Shown: positions 35,131-44,127 of the stretch, in pieces
How the letters are laid out: every line of letters begins with the position of its first letter
Position numbering within the stretch: position 1 is the first letter of the stretch
NCBI GenBank assembly: GCA_964428345.1
Contig: CAYRYD010000018.1
Span: 33,412 to 97,411 of the forward strand
Direction: 5' to 3'
Source of the DNA: JABDMH01 sp964428345
GTDB taxonomy: Bacteria > Bacteroidota > Bacteroidia > Chitinophagales > Saprospiraceae
Length of the DNA: 64,000 nucleotides
Notes under the pieces: model-generated
What the model was told of the DNA's origin: nothing
Databases searched by the model: none
The model's input: only the letters and a program-made list of their open reading frames with translations
Position numbers and translations under genes: made by a program

Positions 35131-36093
35131 ATGAACATTATTGCCAATCCAGTTTTTCTTGATCATGAGACCGGTCAGCATCCTGAAAACCGGCACCGCC
35201 TGGAAGTGATTGACGTCGATCACTACACCGAAATAGTCCTTGACGGTGCTGAGTACTTACCGCTGATCCACAGCCTGGAGTATATTGACAGCATCCGGGA
35301 AGCATCCAGAAAGGCACCGGTGTGGCTGGACCAGGATACGATGGTCAGCGCCGGCAGTTATCAGGCCGCCATCGATGCAGTAGCGGCCAGTATTATGGCC
35401 AGTGAAACGGGCGATTTTGCCCTGGTACGTCCACCGGGACATCACGCTTACCGCGATCATGCCAGTGGATTTTGTCTGTTTAACAATATTGCCGTGGCCG
35501 CTGAGAAGCTCAGACGGGAGGACAAGCGGGTATTAATACTCGACTTCGATGGTCACCTGGGAGATGGTACCTCCCATCTCTTTTATGACACGGATCAGGT
35601 CTTGTTCTGGTCGCTGCACCAATTTCCGGCTTTTCCGGGAAATGGGAGGAATAGCGAGATCGGTGAAGGAAAAGGTAAGGGTTTTACCGTGAATGTCCCG
35701 TTGCCTCCCGGTAGTGCCAATGACATCTTCTTACATGCCTTCGACGTGTACTTTCCGATTATTGAACAGTTCAGTCCCGATGTGATTGCCGTTTCCGCCG
35801 GTTTTGACAGCCACCGGTATGACCCTCTTCTGCAACTCAATCTGACCGCCAATGCCTACTATCAGGTAGGCAACAGGATCAGCGATCAGTGCCTGTCGAT
35901 CTTTGCGGTTCTGGAGGGAGGATACAACACGGCTGTATTACCAGACTGCATTTTTAATTTCATCGCCGGCATTAACCGGGAAGACCTTCCTTTTGATGAA
36001 GGACACTCTTCCTCCTCCCGCACCGTTTGGGAGCAATATGATATGGATCTCCATCTGGGAATCGCACAATTGCGTTCGTACTGGAAATTTTAA
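35131..36093 (+). CDS. Histone-deacetylase-family (AcuC-like) deacetylase
   Basis: 320 residues. The arginase/deacetylase active site is intact: tandem His H104/H105 (VRPPGHHAYRDHASGFCLFN), zinc ligands D140 and H142 (LILDFDGHLGDGTS), the third ligand in VSAGFDSHRYDPL, and the catalytic Tyr in LEGGYNT. Bacterial homologues remove acetyl groups from lysines (AcuC) or from small acetylated amines. The gene ends only 5 bp before an acyl-CoA synthetase/acetyltransferase fusion, which points strongly to protein (de)acetylation. A TACTTTGC box lies at 35109-35116, 14 bp before the start. Confidence 0.93.
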   Translation: MNIIANPVFLDHETGQHPENRHRLEVIDVDHYTEIVLDGAEYLPLIHSLEYIDSIREASRKAPVWLDQDTMVSAGSYQAAIDAVAASIMASETGDFALVRPPGHHAYRDHASGFCLFNNIAVAAEKLRREDKRVLILDFDGHLGDGTSHLFYDTDQVLFWSLHQFPAFPGNGRNSEIGEGKGKGFTVNVPLPPGSANDIFLHAFDVYFPIIEQFSPDVIAVSAGFDSHRYDPLLQLNLTANAYYQVGNRISDQCLSIFAVLEGGYNTAVLPDCIFNFIAGINREDLPFDEGHSSSSRTVWEQYDMDLHLGIAQLRSYWKF

Positions 36094-36098
36094 TAAAC

Positions 36099-38765
36099 AT
36101 GAAAAAGCAACTTCAGAAAATATTTTATCCGGACAGCATTGCAGTAGTCGGAGCCACCGACCGGAAGAATTCCGTTGGTCAGGCACTCATGTATAACCTG
36201 TTGAGCAATGATTACAAAGGGAAAGTTTATCCGGTCAATCTGAAACACCAGACGGTACATGGTTTGCCGGCCTTCCGGAAACTGGCGGAAATTCCCGGCC
36301 CGGTTGATCTCGCAGTGATTGCCACACCGGCTGAAACCGTCGCCGATCTGATCATAGAGTGCGGTAAGAAGAAGATTCAGGCCGTAATCATCATTTCTGC
36401 CGGATTTAAGGAAGTAGGAGAGGAAGGAGTGGCAATGTACCGTCAGATTCTTGTGAATGCCCGGAAATACGGCATCCGGGTTGTCGGTCCCAATTGTCTG
36501 GGTATCATCAATACCTCCATCAATCTCAATGCGAGTTTTGCCAGCCGGATGGCCCTGAAAGGAAATGTGGCATTCCTGTCCCAGAGTGGTGCACTCTGTA
36601 CATCCATACTGGATTGGTCGGTTACCCAAAATGTCGGATTTAGTCACCTGGTGTCCATTGGATCAACCGTTGATGTCGATTTTCACGATCTGATCGATTA
36701 TTTTGGGACGGACCCGGCTACTTCCTGTATCCTGATCTATATGGAATCGCTGCAGAATGCCCGGGCTTTTATGACCGCGGCCAGAGCCTATTCCCGCTCC
36801 AAACCAATTCTGGTGCTGAAAGCCGGTAAAAGTGCCGAAGGGGCGATGGCCGCTCTCTCCCATACCGGATCCATGGCCGGCAACGATCTGGTCTTTGAAG
36901 CGGCGTTTCAACGGGCCGGTATCATCCGGGTTGACACCGTAGCGCAGCTCTTTTACTGCGCACAGGCACTGGCCATGCACGTTCAGCCGAAGGGTAACCG
37001 GCTGGCCATTGTGACCAATGCCGGTGGACCCGGAATTCTGGCAACCGATTATCTGATGGAAAATGGAGGTCAACTGCCTAAACTTTCTCAGTCTGCCATT
37101 GACAAACTCAGCAAAATCCTGGCTTTTTCCTGGAGCCATAAGAACCCGGTGGATGTATTGGGCGATGCCACCCCATCTCAATACGGTGAAGCGGTGAGGG
37201 AATGTCTCAATGAACCCAATGTTGACGGGGTATTGGTCATCCTGACTCCTCAAAACGTAACCGATGCCACTCAGGTAGCGAAGGAAGTGGTCAAGATGGC
37301 CAGAAGCAGTAAGAAACCAGTACTGGCTTCCTGGATGGGTGAAGGAGACGTAGAAGGGGGCCGGGTTGTCTTTGAAGAGAATAATATTCCCCATTTTCGG
37401 TTTCCGGAAAGAGCGGTCGATGTTTTTCTGAAGATTTACAGCTATTTCAAGAACATCGAGCTGCTGTATGAATTTACTCCAGCCATTCCGGAGGAATTTA
37501 CTCCGCGAAAACAAGAATCTGCTGCCTTGATCAACCGGGCGATGGAAAAATCGCGGTTTCAGCTTAATGAAGATGAAAGTAAGCAACTGCTTTCATACTA
37601 TGATTTGCCGGTTAATCCCGGTAAAGTGGTGACTTCAGCCGATGATGCAGTCAGTTTTGCAGAAGAGATTGGTTTTCCGGTGGTGATGAAGATCGCCTCT
37701 TTCGACATTTTGCACAAGACGGATGTCGGAGGGGTAATACTCGACGTACATGACGCCGGCGAAGTCCGAAAAGTGTATGATAAAATACTGAAGCAGGTCA
37801 AACAAAAAAGGCCGGATGCCCGGATCGATGGTATCCTGGTCGAGCGAATGGTCAAACCAAAGATGGAATTGTTTCTTGGAGCCAAAAAAGATGATCTCTT
37901 TGGACCGGTGATTCTATTTGGCAGTGGCGGTATTGGTGTCGAAGTGTTTAAAGACTACAGTATAGCCCTCCCTCCCCTTAATATGGCACTTTCCCGCCGT
38001 CTGATTGAGAAAACCAAGATTTTTAAATTGCTGGAGGGTTACCGCAATATTCCGGCGGTCGATCTTGAAGATCTCCAGTTTGACATCTATAAATTTTCGT
38101 ATCTGCTGATGGATTTTCCCCAAATAAAAGAAATCGATATTAATCCCTTTTCCGTCGATCATCTGGGCAGGGTGGTCCTCGATGCAAAAGTGGTTCTTGA
38201 TCCGAATGTGAGCAGCAAGAGTTTGCCATATCATCACCTTGTCATTTCGCCCTATCCGTCACAGTATCAAAAAATGGTGAAGTTGAAAAATGGCCAGCCG
38301 GTAAAATTGCGACCCATCCGGCCGGAAGACGAACCACTGGAAGCAGCACTGTTTGAAAGGCTTTCAAAAGAAACCATTTATTTTCGCTTTTTTGGCTATA
38401 TAACCCATCTTGACCACCAGGCTTTAAGCCGGTTTACCCATATTGACTATGAGCGTGAGATGGCGATTGTAGCCGAGATTGACTTTGATGCAGATCCGAA
38501 AATTATCGGGGTGGTCCGGCTTATTGCCGATCCCTGGAAAGAAAGTGCAGAGTATGCCATTGTCGTGGCAGATGCGTGGCACCGGCTCGGTCTGGGTAAT
38601 CTCCTGACCGAATATATTTTAGACATTGCCCGTGAACGGGGTATCCAAAAGGTCGAAGGCGCTGCCCTGGCCACCAATGAAGCAATGCTCCGGTTATTTA
38701 AAAAATTCGGATTTGAATTTAAGCAGACCGATTCGACCGAATGGCACGTTTCAAAAAAATTATAA
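36099..38765 (+). CDS. ADP-forming acetyl-CoA synthetase fused to GNAT acetyltransferase
   Basis: 888 residues. Domain order: CoA-binding Rossmann domain (DSIAVVGATDRKNSVGQALM), a succinyl-CoA-ligase-like domain with the phospho-His segment ALSHTGSMAGND (near 253), and a second ligase region with FSWSHKNPVDVLGDATPSQY. An ATP-grasp domain follows (GFPVVMKIASFDILHKTDVG, FGSGGIGVEVFKDY), then a C-terminal GNAT domain from about 730 (VKLRPIRPEDEPLEAALFER; acetyl-CoA loop DAWHRLGLGNLL). Homologues with this layout are protein acetyltransferases (Pat-type). Here the synthetase catalytic His appears kept, so the protein may both make acetyl-CoA and transfer acetyl groups. It is coupled to the deacetylase gene upstream. 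Confidence 0.93.
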   Translation: MKKQLQKIFYPDSIAVVGATDRKNSVGQALMYNLLSNDYKGKVYPVNLKHQTVHGLPAFRKLAEIPGPVDLAVIATPAETVADLIIECGKKKIQAVIIISAGFKEVGEEGVAMYRQILVNARKYGIRVVGPNCLGIINTSINLNASFASRMALKGNVAFLSQSGALCTSILDWSVTQNVGFSHLVSIGSTVDVDFHDLIDYFGTDPATSCILIYMESLQNARAFMTAARAYSRSKPILVLKAGKSAEGAMAALSHTGSMAGNDLVFEAAFQRAGIIRVDTVAQLFYCAQALAMHVQPKGNRLAIVTNAGGPGILATDYLMENGGQLPKLSQSAIDKLSKILAFSWSHKNPVDVLGDATPSQYGEAVRECLNEPNVDGVLVILTPQNVTDATQVAKEVVKMARSSKKPVLASWMGEGDVEGGRVVFEENNIPHFRFPERAVDVFLKIYSYFKNIELLYEFTPAIPEEFTPRKQESAALINRAMEKSRFQLNEDESKQLLSYYDLPVNPGKVVTSADDAVSFAEEIGFPVVMKIASFDILHKTDVGGVILDVHDAGEVRKVYDKILKQVKQKRPDARIDGILVERMVKPKMELFLGAKKDDLFGPVILFGSGGIGVEVFKDYSIALPPLNMALSRRLIEKTKIFKLLEGYRNIPAVDLEDLQFDIYKFSYLLMDFPQIKEIDINPFSVDHLGRVVLDAKVVLDPNVSSKSLPYHHLVISPYPSQYQKMVKLKNGQPVKLRPIRPEDEPLEAALFERLSKETIYFRFFGYITHLDHQALSRFTHIDYEREMAIVAEIDFDADPKIIGVVRLIADPWKESAEYAIVVADAWHRLGLGNLLTEYILDIARERGIQKVEGAALATNEAMLRLFKKFGFEFKQTDSTEWHVSKKL

Positions 38766-38959
38766 CCATTTCGGGTTAATCGTGGTTTCCCTGTATCTGG
38801 GGCAATAACGGCTCGCAGTGGATCTGTCACTGGTTTTCGTTTGCCTGCCTGGGGTTTTGAATCAGCCATAGATATGACCACCGTCATTGCCATTGGCCGA
38901 TTATAATTGCACATTGAATGAATTTCGTTTGAGAATTTTCTTTTAAAAAAATATTAGTT

Positions 38960-39835
38960 ATGAAAACCCGAACTTTTAGTACATATTTCATTTTACTACT
39001 GGGGTTGATTCTGACGCTACCGACCCAGGGTCAGATTAACCTTCCTGCGTTAAGTCCGGAGGGATTCGTAAGGCAGAAAGTAGGTTATACCACTGTGGAG
39101 GTGAACTATTGCCGCCCGAGTATGCGGGGCCGGTTAATTTTTGGCGAAGTCGTACCATTTGGAGAAGTCTGGCGTACCGGTGCCAATGCAAGCACCAAGA
39201 TCAGTTTTAGCGAAGAAGTAACCCTGGAAGGTCATAAGGTTCCTGCCGGTAAATATGCTTTGTATACCATACCGGGAGAAAAAGAATGGACTGTCATTTT
39301 AAGTAAGAATACGAGGTTGTGGGGTGCTTACGGATACAGTGAAGCCGATGATTTGCTCCGGTTTAAAGTAAAACCGGTCAAGAGTGCCTATCATTTTGAG
39401 ACCTTCACCATTGATGTGGGTGAACTTACCCAAACGAGTGCTACACTGCAATTAATGTGGGAGAATACAATAGCACGAATCAACCTGGGTACCCGAGCCG
39501 ATGAGCAGATTGTTGCCGAACTGGACAAACGGTTAAGTAATCCGATGGTAGAAGTGGGTAATAATTATTATGCCGGTGCGGATTACTATCTGCGAACGCA
39601 TCGCGACATGGATCAGGCTTTGGAGTGGATCAATAAAGCGGTTGAACTCAACGGTGAGACCCCTTGGTACATGCAAACAAAAGCTGAGATCATGTATGAA
39701 AAAGGTGAGTACAATGAGGCTATCCGGATTGCCAGTAATGCTAGAGATAAGGCAAGAACGGACGGCAATGAAGCCTATGTAACCTCGCTGGACAGAATGA
39801 TTGACAAGTGGAAGAATGCCAGGAGTAAAAATTAG
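38960..39835 (+). CDS. DUF2911 domain protein with TPR-like tail
   Basis: 291 residues, with signal peptide (STYFILLLGLILTLPTQGQ). The DUF2911 hallmarks are VGYTTVEVNYCRPSMRGRLI, GEVWRTGANASTKISFSEEV, GHKVPAGKYALYTIPGEKEW and WGAYGYSEADD. The rear third (about 205-285) contains helical repeats resembling TPR (DQALEWINKAVELNGETPWY). The function of the family is unknown; it is abundant in the periplasm or outer membrane of Bacteroidota. A strong terminator follows. Confidence 0.93.
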   Translation: MKTRTFSTYFILLLGLILTLPTQGQINLPALSPEGFVRQKVGYTTVEVNYCRPSMRGRLIFGEVVPFGEVWRTGANASTKISFSEEVTLEGHKVPAGKYALYTIPGEKEWTVILSKNTRLWGAYGYSEADDLLRFKVKPVKSAYHFETFTIDVGELTQTSATLQLMWENTIARINLGTRADEQIVAELDKRLSNPMVEVGNNYYAGADYYLRTHRDMDQALEWINKAVELNGETPWYMQTKAEIMYEKGEYNEAIRIASNARDKARTDGNEAYVTSLDRMIDKWKNARSKN

Positions 39836-39862
39836 CGGTTTGGGAATTTATTCCCTCACTGC

Positions 39863-39889
39863 AAGGGCGGCCTAAATCCGCCCTTTTTT
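39863..39889 (+). terminator. Rho-independent terminator of the DUF2911 gene
   Basis: AAGGGCGG (39863-39870) pairs with CCGCCCTT (39878-39885) around CCTAAAT, followed by a T-run to 39889, 28 bp after the stop codon. Confidence 0.9.
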
Positions 39890-39910
39890 AATTAGTACAG
39901 GTTGCATAAA

Positions 39911-39940
39911 AAAGTGAGGGTTTGGTTCGACCCTCACTTT
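39911..39940. terminator. Bidirectional terminator between convergent genes
   Basis: A perfect 11 bp stem, AAAGTGAGGGT (39911-39921) and ACCCTCACTTT (39930-39940), with an 8-base loop. It lies between the DUF2911 gene and the convergent hsp20 gene, and the A-rich left flank serves the minus strand. Confidence 0.85.
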
Positions 39941-39967
39941 CTTTGATTCCTAAAATTGTCTTTGATC

Positions 39968-40405
39968 TTAAGCGATTTCGATCATCTTAACCGGTTTCGG
40001 TTTGGCTTCCTCTTTTTTCGGAATATTGATTGCGAGTACACCATCCTTATAAGATGCCTTAATCTTTTCGGCATCGGCCGACTCAGGTAGGGTAAATGCC
40101 CGTTTGAATGAACGATAGTTAAACTCCCTGCGGGTAAATTTACCTTCCTTGTCTTTATCGGAACTTTCGGATTTTGCTTCGGCAGAAATGGTCAGGATAT
40201 TGCGATCGAGATCTATTTTAAAATCTTCTTTCTTCATGCCGGGAGCAGCCATCTGAACTTCAAAACCCTGTTCGTCTTCCTTAATATTTACCGCCGGTAT
40301 ATTAAAACCGGTTTGGGTAACACTGGGTAAATTAAACCAGTCTCGGTCAAAGAAATCTTCCCAAAGCGAAGGGAAGTACACATCATTTTTTTTCATCAGT
40401 TTCAT
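39968..40405 (-). CDS. Hsp20/alpha-crystallin small heat-shock protein
   Basis: 145 residues, normal family length. The alpha-crystallin domain spans about 38-135: VNIKEDEQGFEVQMAAPGMK, KEDFKIDLDRNILTISAEAK and the A-x-x-x-n-GVL motif as ASYKDGVLAINIPK. It is an ATP-independent holdase chaperone that prevents aggregation in the cytoplasm. The start is preceded by an almost perfect Shine-Dalgarno sequence (AAAAGGAGG, 7 bases before ATG), which is unusual in this phylum and suggests strong translation under stress. Confidence 0.96.
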   Translation of the reverse strand: MKLMKKNDVYFPSLWEDFFDRDWFNLPSVTQTGFNIPAVNIKEDEQGFEVQMAAPGMKKEDFKIDLDRNILTISAEAKSESSDKDKEGKFTRREFNYRSFKRAFTLPESADAEKIKASYKDGVLAINIPKKEEAKPKPVKMIEIA

Positions 40406-40584
40406 AATTGATCCTCCTTTTAATTTTAGTTAATTACTGTTTGATTTACACTTTTATTATCCGCAAAACATTTGCCATTGCGATTTTCCGGACATCGTGG
40501 CAGAAACCGGAATGAGCTTATCATGAGTTTCTGTCAATATTTCCGTAGAACCAATCTGCGGGTTGAAAAAATGGCAGTTTTTCT

Positions 40585-41266
40585 AACCCCTGGAGCGGCG
40601 ATTTCAATCGCTGGAGTGGTATGGATGTTGGTGCACGGGCGAATAAATTCGCCCCTCCAGATGTAGTTAAAGACGCCTGCGTAGTAGTAGTGGAGCGGCG
40701 ATTTCAATCGCCGGAGTAGGTATGGGTGTTGGTGTATGGGCGAATGAATTCGCCCCTCCCGATGTAGTTAAAGACGCCTGCGTAGCAGTAGTGGAGCGGC
40801 GATTTCAATCGCCGGAGTAGGTATGGATGTTGGTGCACGGGCGAATGAATTCGCCCCTCCAGATGTCGTTAAAAACGCCTGCGTAGTAGTAGTGGAGCGG
40901 CGATTTCAATCGCTGGAGTGGTATGAATGTTGGTGCACGGGCGAATAAATTCGCCCCTCCAGATGTCGTTAAAAATGCCTGCGTAGTAGTAGTGGAGCGG
41001 CGATTTCAATCGCCGGAGTAGGTATGGATGTTGGTGCACGGGNNNNNNNNNNNNNNNNNNNNNNNNNNNNNNNNNNNNNNNNNNNNNNNNNNNNNNNNNN
41101 NNNNNNNNNNNNNNNNNNNNNNNNNNNNNNNNNNNNNNNNNNCGAATGAATTCGCCCCTCCAGATGTCGTTAAAAACGCCTGCGTAGTAGTTGTGGAGCG
41201 GCGATTTCAATCGCCGGAGTAGGTATGGATGTTAGTGCACGGGCGAATGAATTCGTCCCTCCGGAT
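40585..41266. repeat. 100-101 bp tandem array of alternating hairpins
   Basis: Units start at 40591, 40691, 40792, 40893, 40993 and 41194 (TGGAGCGGCGATTTCAATCG), with the N-gap inside the fifth. Each unit has hairpin A, GGCGATT-tc-AATCGCC, and about 45 bp later hairpin B, GGGCGAAT-ga-ATTCGCCC, plus a spacer containing GCCTGCGTAGTAGTAG. Units 1 and 4 share variants (CGCT after hairpin A; AATAAATT in B), the others mostly CGCC and AATGAATT. The last unit ends after hairpin B. There are no variable spacers and no coding pattern. It lies between hsp20 and the HiPIP gene. Confidence 0.92.
41043..41142. other. Assembly gap of exactly 100 N
   Basis: The round number marks a placeholder of unknown real size. 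Removing the Ns joins GGTGCACGGG to CGAATGAATTCGCCCC, an uninterrupted repeat unit with 101 bp spacing, so the true gap is probably some whole number of repeat units, possibly zero. Confidence 0.95.
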
Positions 41267-41328
41267 GGCTGCCATGGCAATGTTTCTTTTATCTTGCGGG
41301 AGAATCGAATACCAGAGTGTGAGGAGGT

Positions 41329-41673
41329 ATGAGTAAATTGGAAGAAAGACGACGTTTCCTTAAGACAGCCGGAAGCTTGATGGTGGTTGTAACACTGGGT
41401 GCCTGTGTATCTCAAACTGATTCAAAGGACGATAGCAGTGACCATACCCCAACAATAGATCCCTGCCAGGATTTCAGTGAAATTTCAGCTGCCGATCTGC
41501 AGCTCCGCAAGGGATTCGGTTATGTCGAAGAATCACCCCTTTCCGAATCACGATGTAATAATTGCAATCTGTGGATTCCTCCAAAAGAAGGTCAGACCTG
41601 TGGAGGCTGTACCCTGTTCAGGGGCCCGGTCTATGACAACGGTTATTGTACCTATTGGGCTCCGGTGATCTGA
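41329..41673 (+). CDS. High-potential iron-sulfur protein (HiPIP)
   Basis: 114 residues with a Tat-like leader (EERRRFLKTAGSLMVVVTLG) that also ends in a possible lipobox (GAC). The mature part ends in the HiPIP cluster-binding pattern: CNNCNLWIPPKEGQTCGGCT, then LFRGPVYDNGYCTYWAPV, which supplies the four Cys for one [4Fe-4S]. HiPIPs are soluble periplasmic electron carriers, best known from phototrophs but also found in respiring bacteria. No obvious reductase is adjacent. The next gene (minus strand) encodes a dehydrogenase-like lipoprotein. GAGGAGG lies directly before the ATG, too close for ideal spacing. Confidence 0.9.
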   Translation: MSKLEERRRFLKTAGSLMVVVTLGACVSQTDSKDDSSDHTPTIDPCQDFSEISAADLQLRKGFGYVEESPLSESRCNNCNLWIPPKEGQTCGGCTLFRGPVYDNGYCTYWAPVI

Positions 41674-41735
41674 AACTATCCAGGAATACTCACAGCTTTC
41701 GCAATTTCAGTCGGTCTGACACTTTAGCTTATGAA

Positions 41736-43841
41736 TTAGTCCGTAATGTCCTTCCATTTGTCAGGATCGACTTCCTTTGCGTCTTTCAGCATTTGCTGCA
41801 GGACCGGATCAAGCTCTGGTGTCTTGCCGGCCTTCCTGGATCCATTTAGGAATCCAAATAATGCGGGTTGAGTTATTTTCGATTTTTTATCAGCCTGTGC
41901 TACCAGCGTCTTTTGCATGATTTCTACTTCCCCGGCGTCTTGACGGTTGCCAACGATAAAAGCCAGGTCTTCCAGAAATTTTGTTTTCATGGAGTCCAGG
42001 GACTGAAAAAAGGCAGGATATTCCGTCAAATCTGTTAAAAACTCAAGAGATGATCCGGCCGGCGTGCTTAGGATAGCCATTTGAAACCACGGATCCTGAT
42101 AATGCTTTTGCAACAGGGTTTTCAGCTCACCTTTGACTTCCGGTCCTTCAAACTGGCCCAGACTCAGGCAGGCCTGGAAGGCTACCCGGATATCGGGATC
42201 ACTGGTACATTGAAGAACCAGGGACAATCCATCTGGCAATGTTTCAGCCAGGATCAATCCCTGTTCACGTAACGTAGGGGAAGTATCACCGACTGCCTTT
42301 TCGATGATGCTACGGTCGCAGGCACCAAGGGCCTCCAGACAATAAAAGGCGTGCAGCCGGGTCAATTCCTGATCGGAATCTAAAAATAACTGCTTCAGCG
42401 GGTCGATCAAAATGACATCGGCACGTTCCAGTATAAGACGATGTGCCTGAAATCGATGCCACCGGTTGGGATGACCAAGTAAAGAGATCAGTTCTGGACC
42501 TGACTTTTGGCTCAGATCTTCAAAGTCGGTCACCGGCGCCTGACCAGCCGGCCGGATGCGGTAGATCCGCCCTCGGTCGCTGCCCTCCAGAAAATCCATA
42601 TCTTCCTTGAGATCTTCCGGAATGGACAACGGTGTTTCAATGTGCTGACGATAGAAATCGATGACATAAAGGAAACCATCCGGTCCTACGGTAAAGTTGA
42701 CCGGTCTGAACCAGGAATCGACCGAAGCCAGAAATTCGGTACTTTTTTCTGTTTCAGCTCGGGAAGCTTCATAAGTCGGACTGTCGTCAAGTGGAGTCAG
42801 GATATCCCGGTGAATCAAATTGCCTGCCACATCACCGGTAAAGATGGAACCATAGTATGGCGGAGGAAAGGTGTGACCGCCGTAAAAGGTACCTCCCGAT
42901 GCTCCGGTAAAGTGATCTTCAGCGTACTCAATTCTTCCCAGATCTTGTTCATCGTACGACTTTTGACGTCGTCTCGTCCTTTCTGCCCGCCAGTAGGGGG
43001 CAGGAGTCAGTTGAAACATTTCGAGTTCGTGATCGGAAATATTGACTGTGGCATTTTTAACCGGTAAATAGGGATTGCGGTATAAATATTTCCAGGGAAT
43101 GACCGGCTGACGGATGTGCAGGGTATTCTGGGTTACAAATTTGTGGATTCGGTCATTAAAGGCTTGTCCAAACTGGGCCGGACCACTGACCAGTTGGTAC
43201 TGGTCGCGGTCAAGCCGGAAACGAAAGTCTCCACCTGCCACCGAAAATGTTTTCCCTGAAGAGTCTTTCCAGTATTTGATATCACCTCCCTGACCATTAT
43301 TCGCCGCATAAATCCAGTTATCCGGCATAAACTTCAGATTGGTGATCTGGGCCTCGGAATTGTTTTCAAAGAAACCGCTGAAGAGATGTTGGGTCGAATC
43401 TGCCCGGCCATCACCATCGGTGTCCTGCAGGTACATAATATGGGGGGCAGCGGTCACTAAAAAACCATCCCTCCATGGATGGATACTGGTGGCTTCGCTG
43501 ATTTTATCGGCAAAGACCGTGGCCCGGTCTATACGTCCATCCCGATTGTCGTCAAACAATTGCTTAATCCGGCCGGTTCCTTTTCCAGGCTCCGGTTTAA
43601 AGGGATAGTCCGGCATTTCGACCACATAGATTCTTCCTTTCTGATCAAAAATCATCTCCACCGGATCAGCTACCAGCGGCTCGGCAGCGAAAATATCTAC
43701 TGCAAATTCGGGTGAAATGGTAAATCCTGCGACCGTTTCCTCCGGGCTTTGCGGTGGGTCGTAAAGATCATCACTGCAGGCAATCGAAAATAAAGACAGT
43801 AGGAAAATTGGGGCTAAGTCCTTCTTATGGTACCACTTCAT
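41736..43841 (-). CDS. Membrane-bound dehydrogenase-like lipoprotein with HEAT-like tail
   Basis: About 701 residues from the ATG at 43841, which opens a lipoprotein signal (DLAPIFLLSLFSIAC); the frame to 43955 adds an implausible leader. The N-terminal 450 residues form a beta-propeller of the PQQ-dehydrogenase-like type found in PVC-type membrane-bound dehydrogenases: FAAEPLVADPVEMIFDQKGR, YVVEMPDYPF, LFDDNRDGRIDRATVFAD, QDTDGDGRADS, FRPVNFTVGPDGFLYVIDFY. The last 230 residues are helical and HEAT-like. The C-terminal cytochrome c (CxxCH) that many relatives carry is absent, so electrons may go to another carrier. The nearby HiPIP is a speculative candidate. Confidence 0.85.
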   Translation of the reverse strand: MKWYHKKDLAPIFLLSLFSIACSDDLYDPPQSPEETVAGFTISPEFAVDIFAAEPLVADPVEMIFDQKGRIYVVEMPDYPFKPEPGKGTGRIKQLFDDNRDGRIDRATVFADKISEATSIHPWRDGFLVTAAPHIMYLQDTDGDGRADSTQHLFSGFFENNSEAQITNLKFMPDNWIYAANNGQGGDIKYWKDSSGKTFSVAGGDFRFRLDRDQYQLVSGPAQFGQAFNDRIHKFVTQNTLHIRQPVIPWKYLYRNPYLPVKNATVNISDHELEMFQLTPAPYWRAERTRRRQKSYDEQDLGRIEYAEDHFTGASGGTFYGGHTFPPPYYGSIFTGDVAGNLIHRDILTPLDDSPTYEASRAETEKSTEFLASVDSWFRPVNFTVGPDGFLYVIDFYRQHIETPLSIPEDLKEDMDFLEGSDRGRIYRIRPAGQAPVTDFEDLSQKSGPELISLLGHPNRWHRFQAHRLILERADVILIDPLKQLFLDSDQELTRLHAFYCLEALGACDRSIIEKAVGDTSPTLREQGLILAETLPDGLSLVLQCTSDPDIRVAFQACLSLGQFEGPEVKGELKTLLQKHYQDPWFQMAILSTPAGSSLEFLTDLTEYPAFFQSLDSMKTKFLEDLAFIVGNRQDAGEVEIMQKTLVAQADKKSKITQPALFGFLNGSRKAGKTPELDPVLQQMLKDAKEVDPDKWKDITD

Positions 43842-44127
43842 AATTACTCGAGACGTTAACTCATTGTCGATAAAATTGTTTGTTCGATAAGGTTCTGCAA
43901 GTAAATCACCGCTGCTGATCATACCGTAAATGAACCCCAGGATAAACTTAATCAAAATTGTGGTGCTGCCAAGGTTGCTTTTAAAAGGATGGTTTGCCAG
44001 GAGAACAAATGGTAGCTCCCCTGGGCTGAAGCCATGACAGACCTGCAGGCAAGGAAAATTGGTTCCTTTACAGTTAAAGTGTATTTTGAGGACAAAGGAT
44101 AACTGACTTTTTCAAACGATTGAACCA

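Noticed and set aside
40869..41210. 113-codon open frame through the N-gap
   Set aside because: It is created by translating the tandem repeat and the placeholder Ns.
40585..41266. CRISPR array
   Set aside because: The period is 100-101 bp with nearly identical sequence throughout; there are no unique spacers, and no cas genes are nearby.
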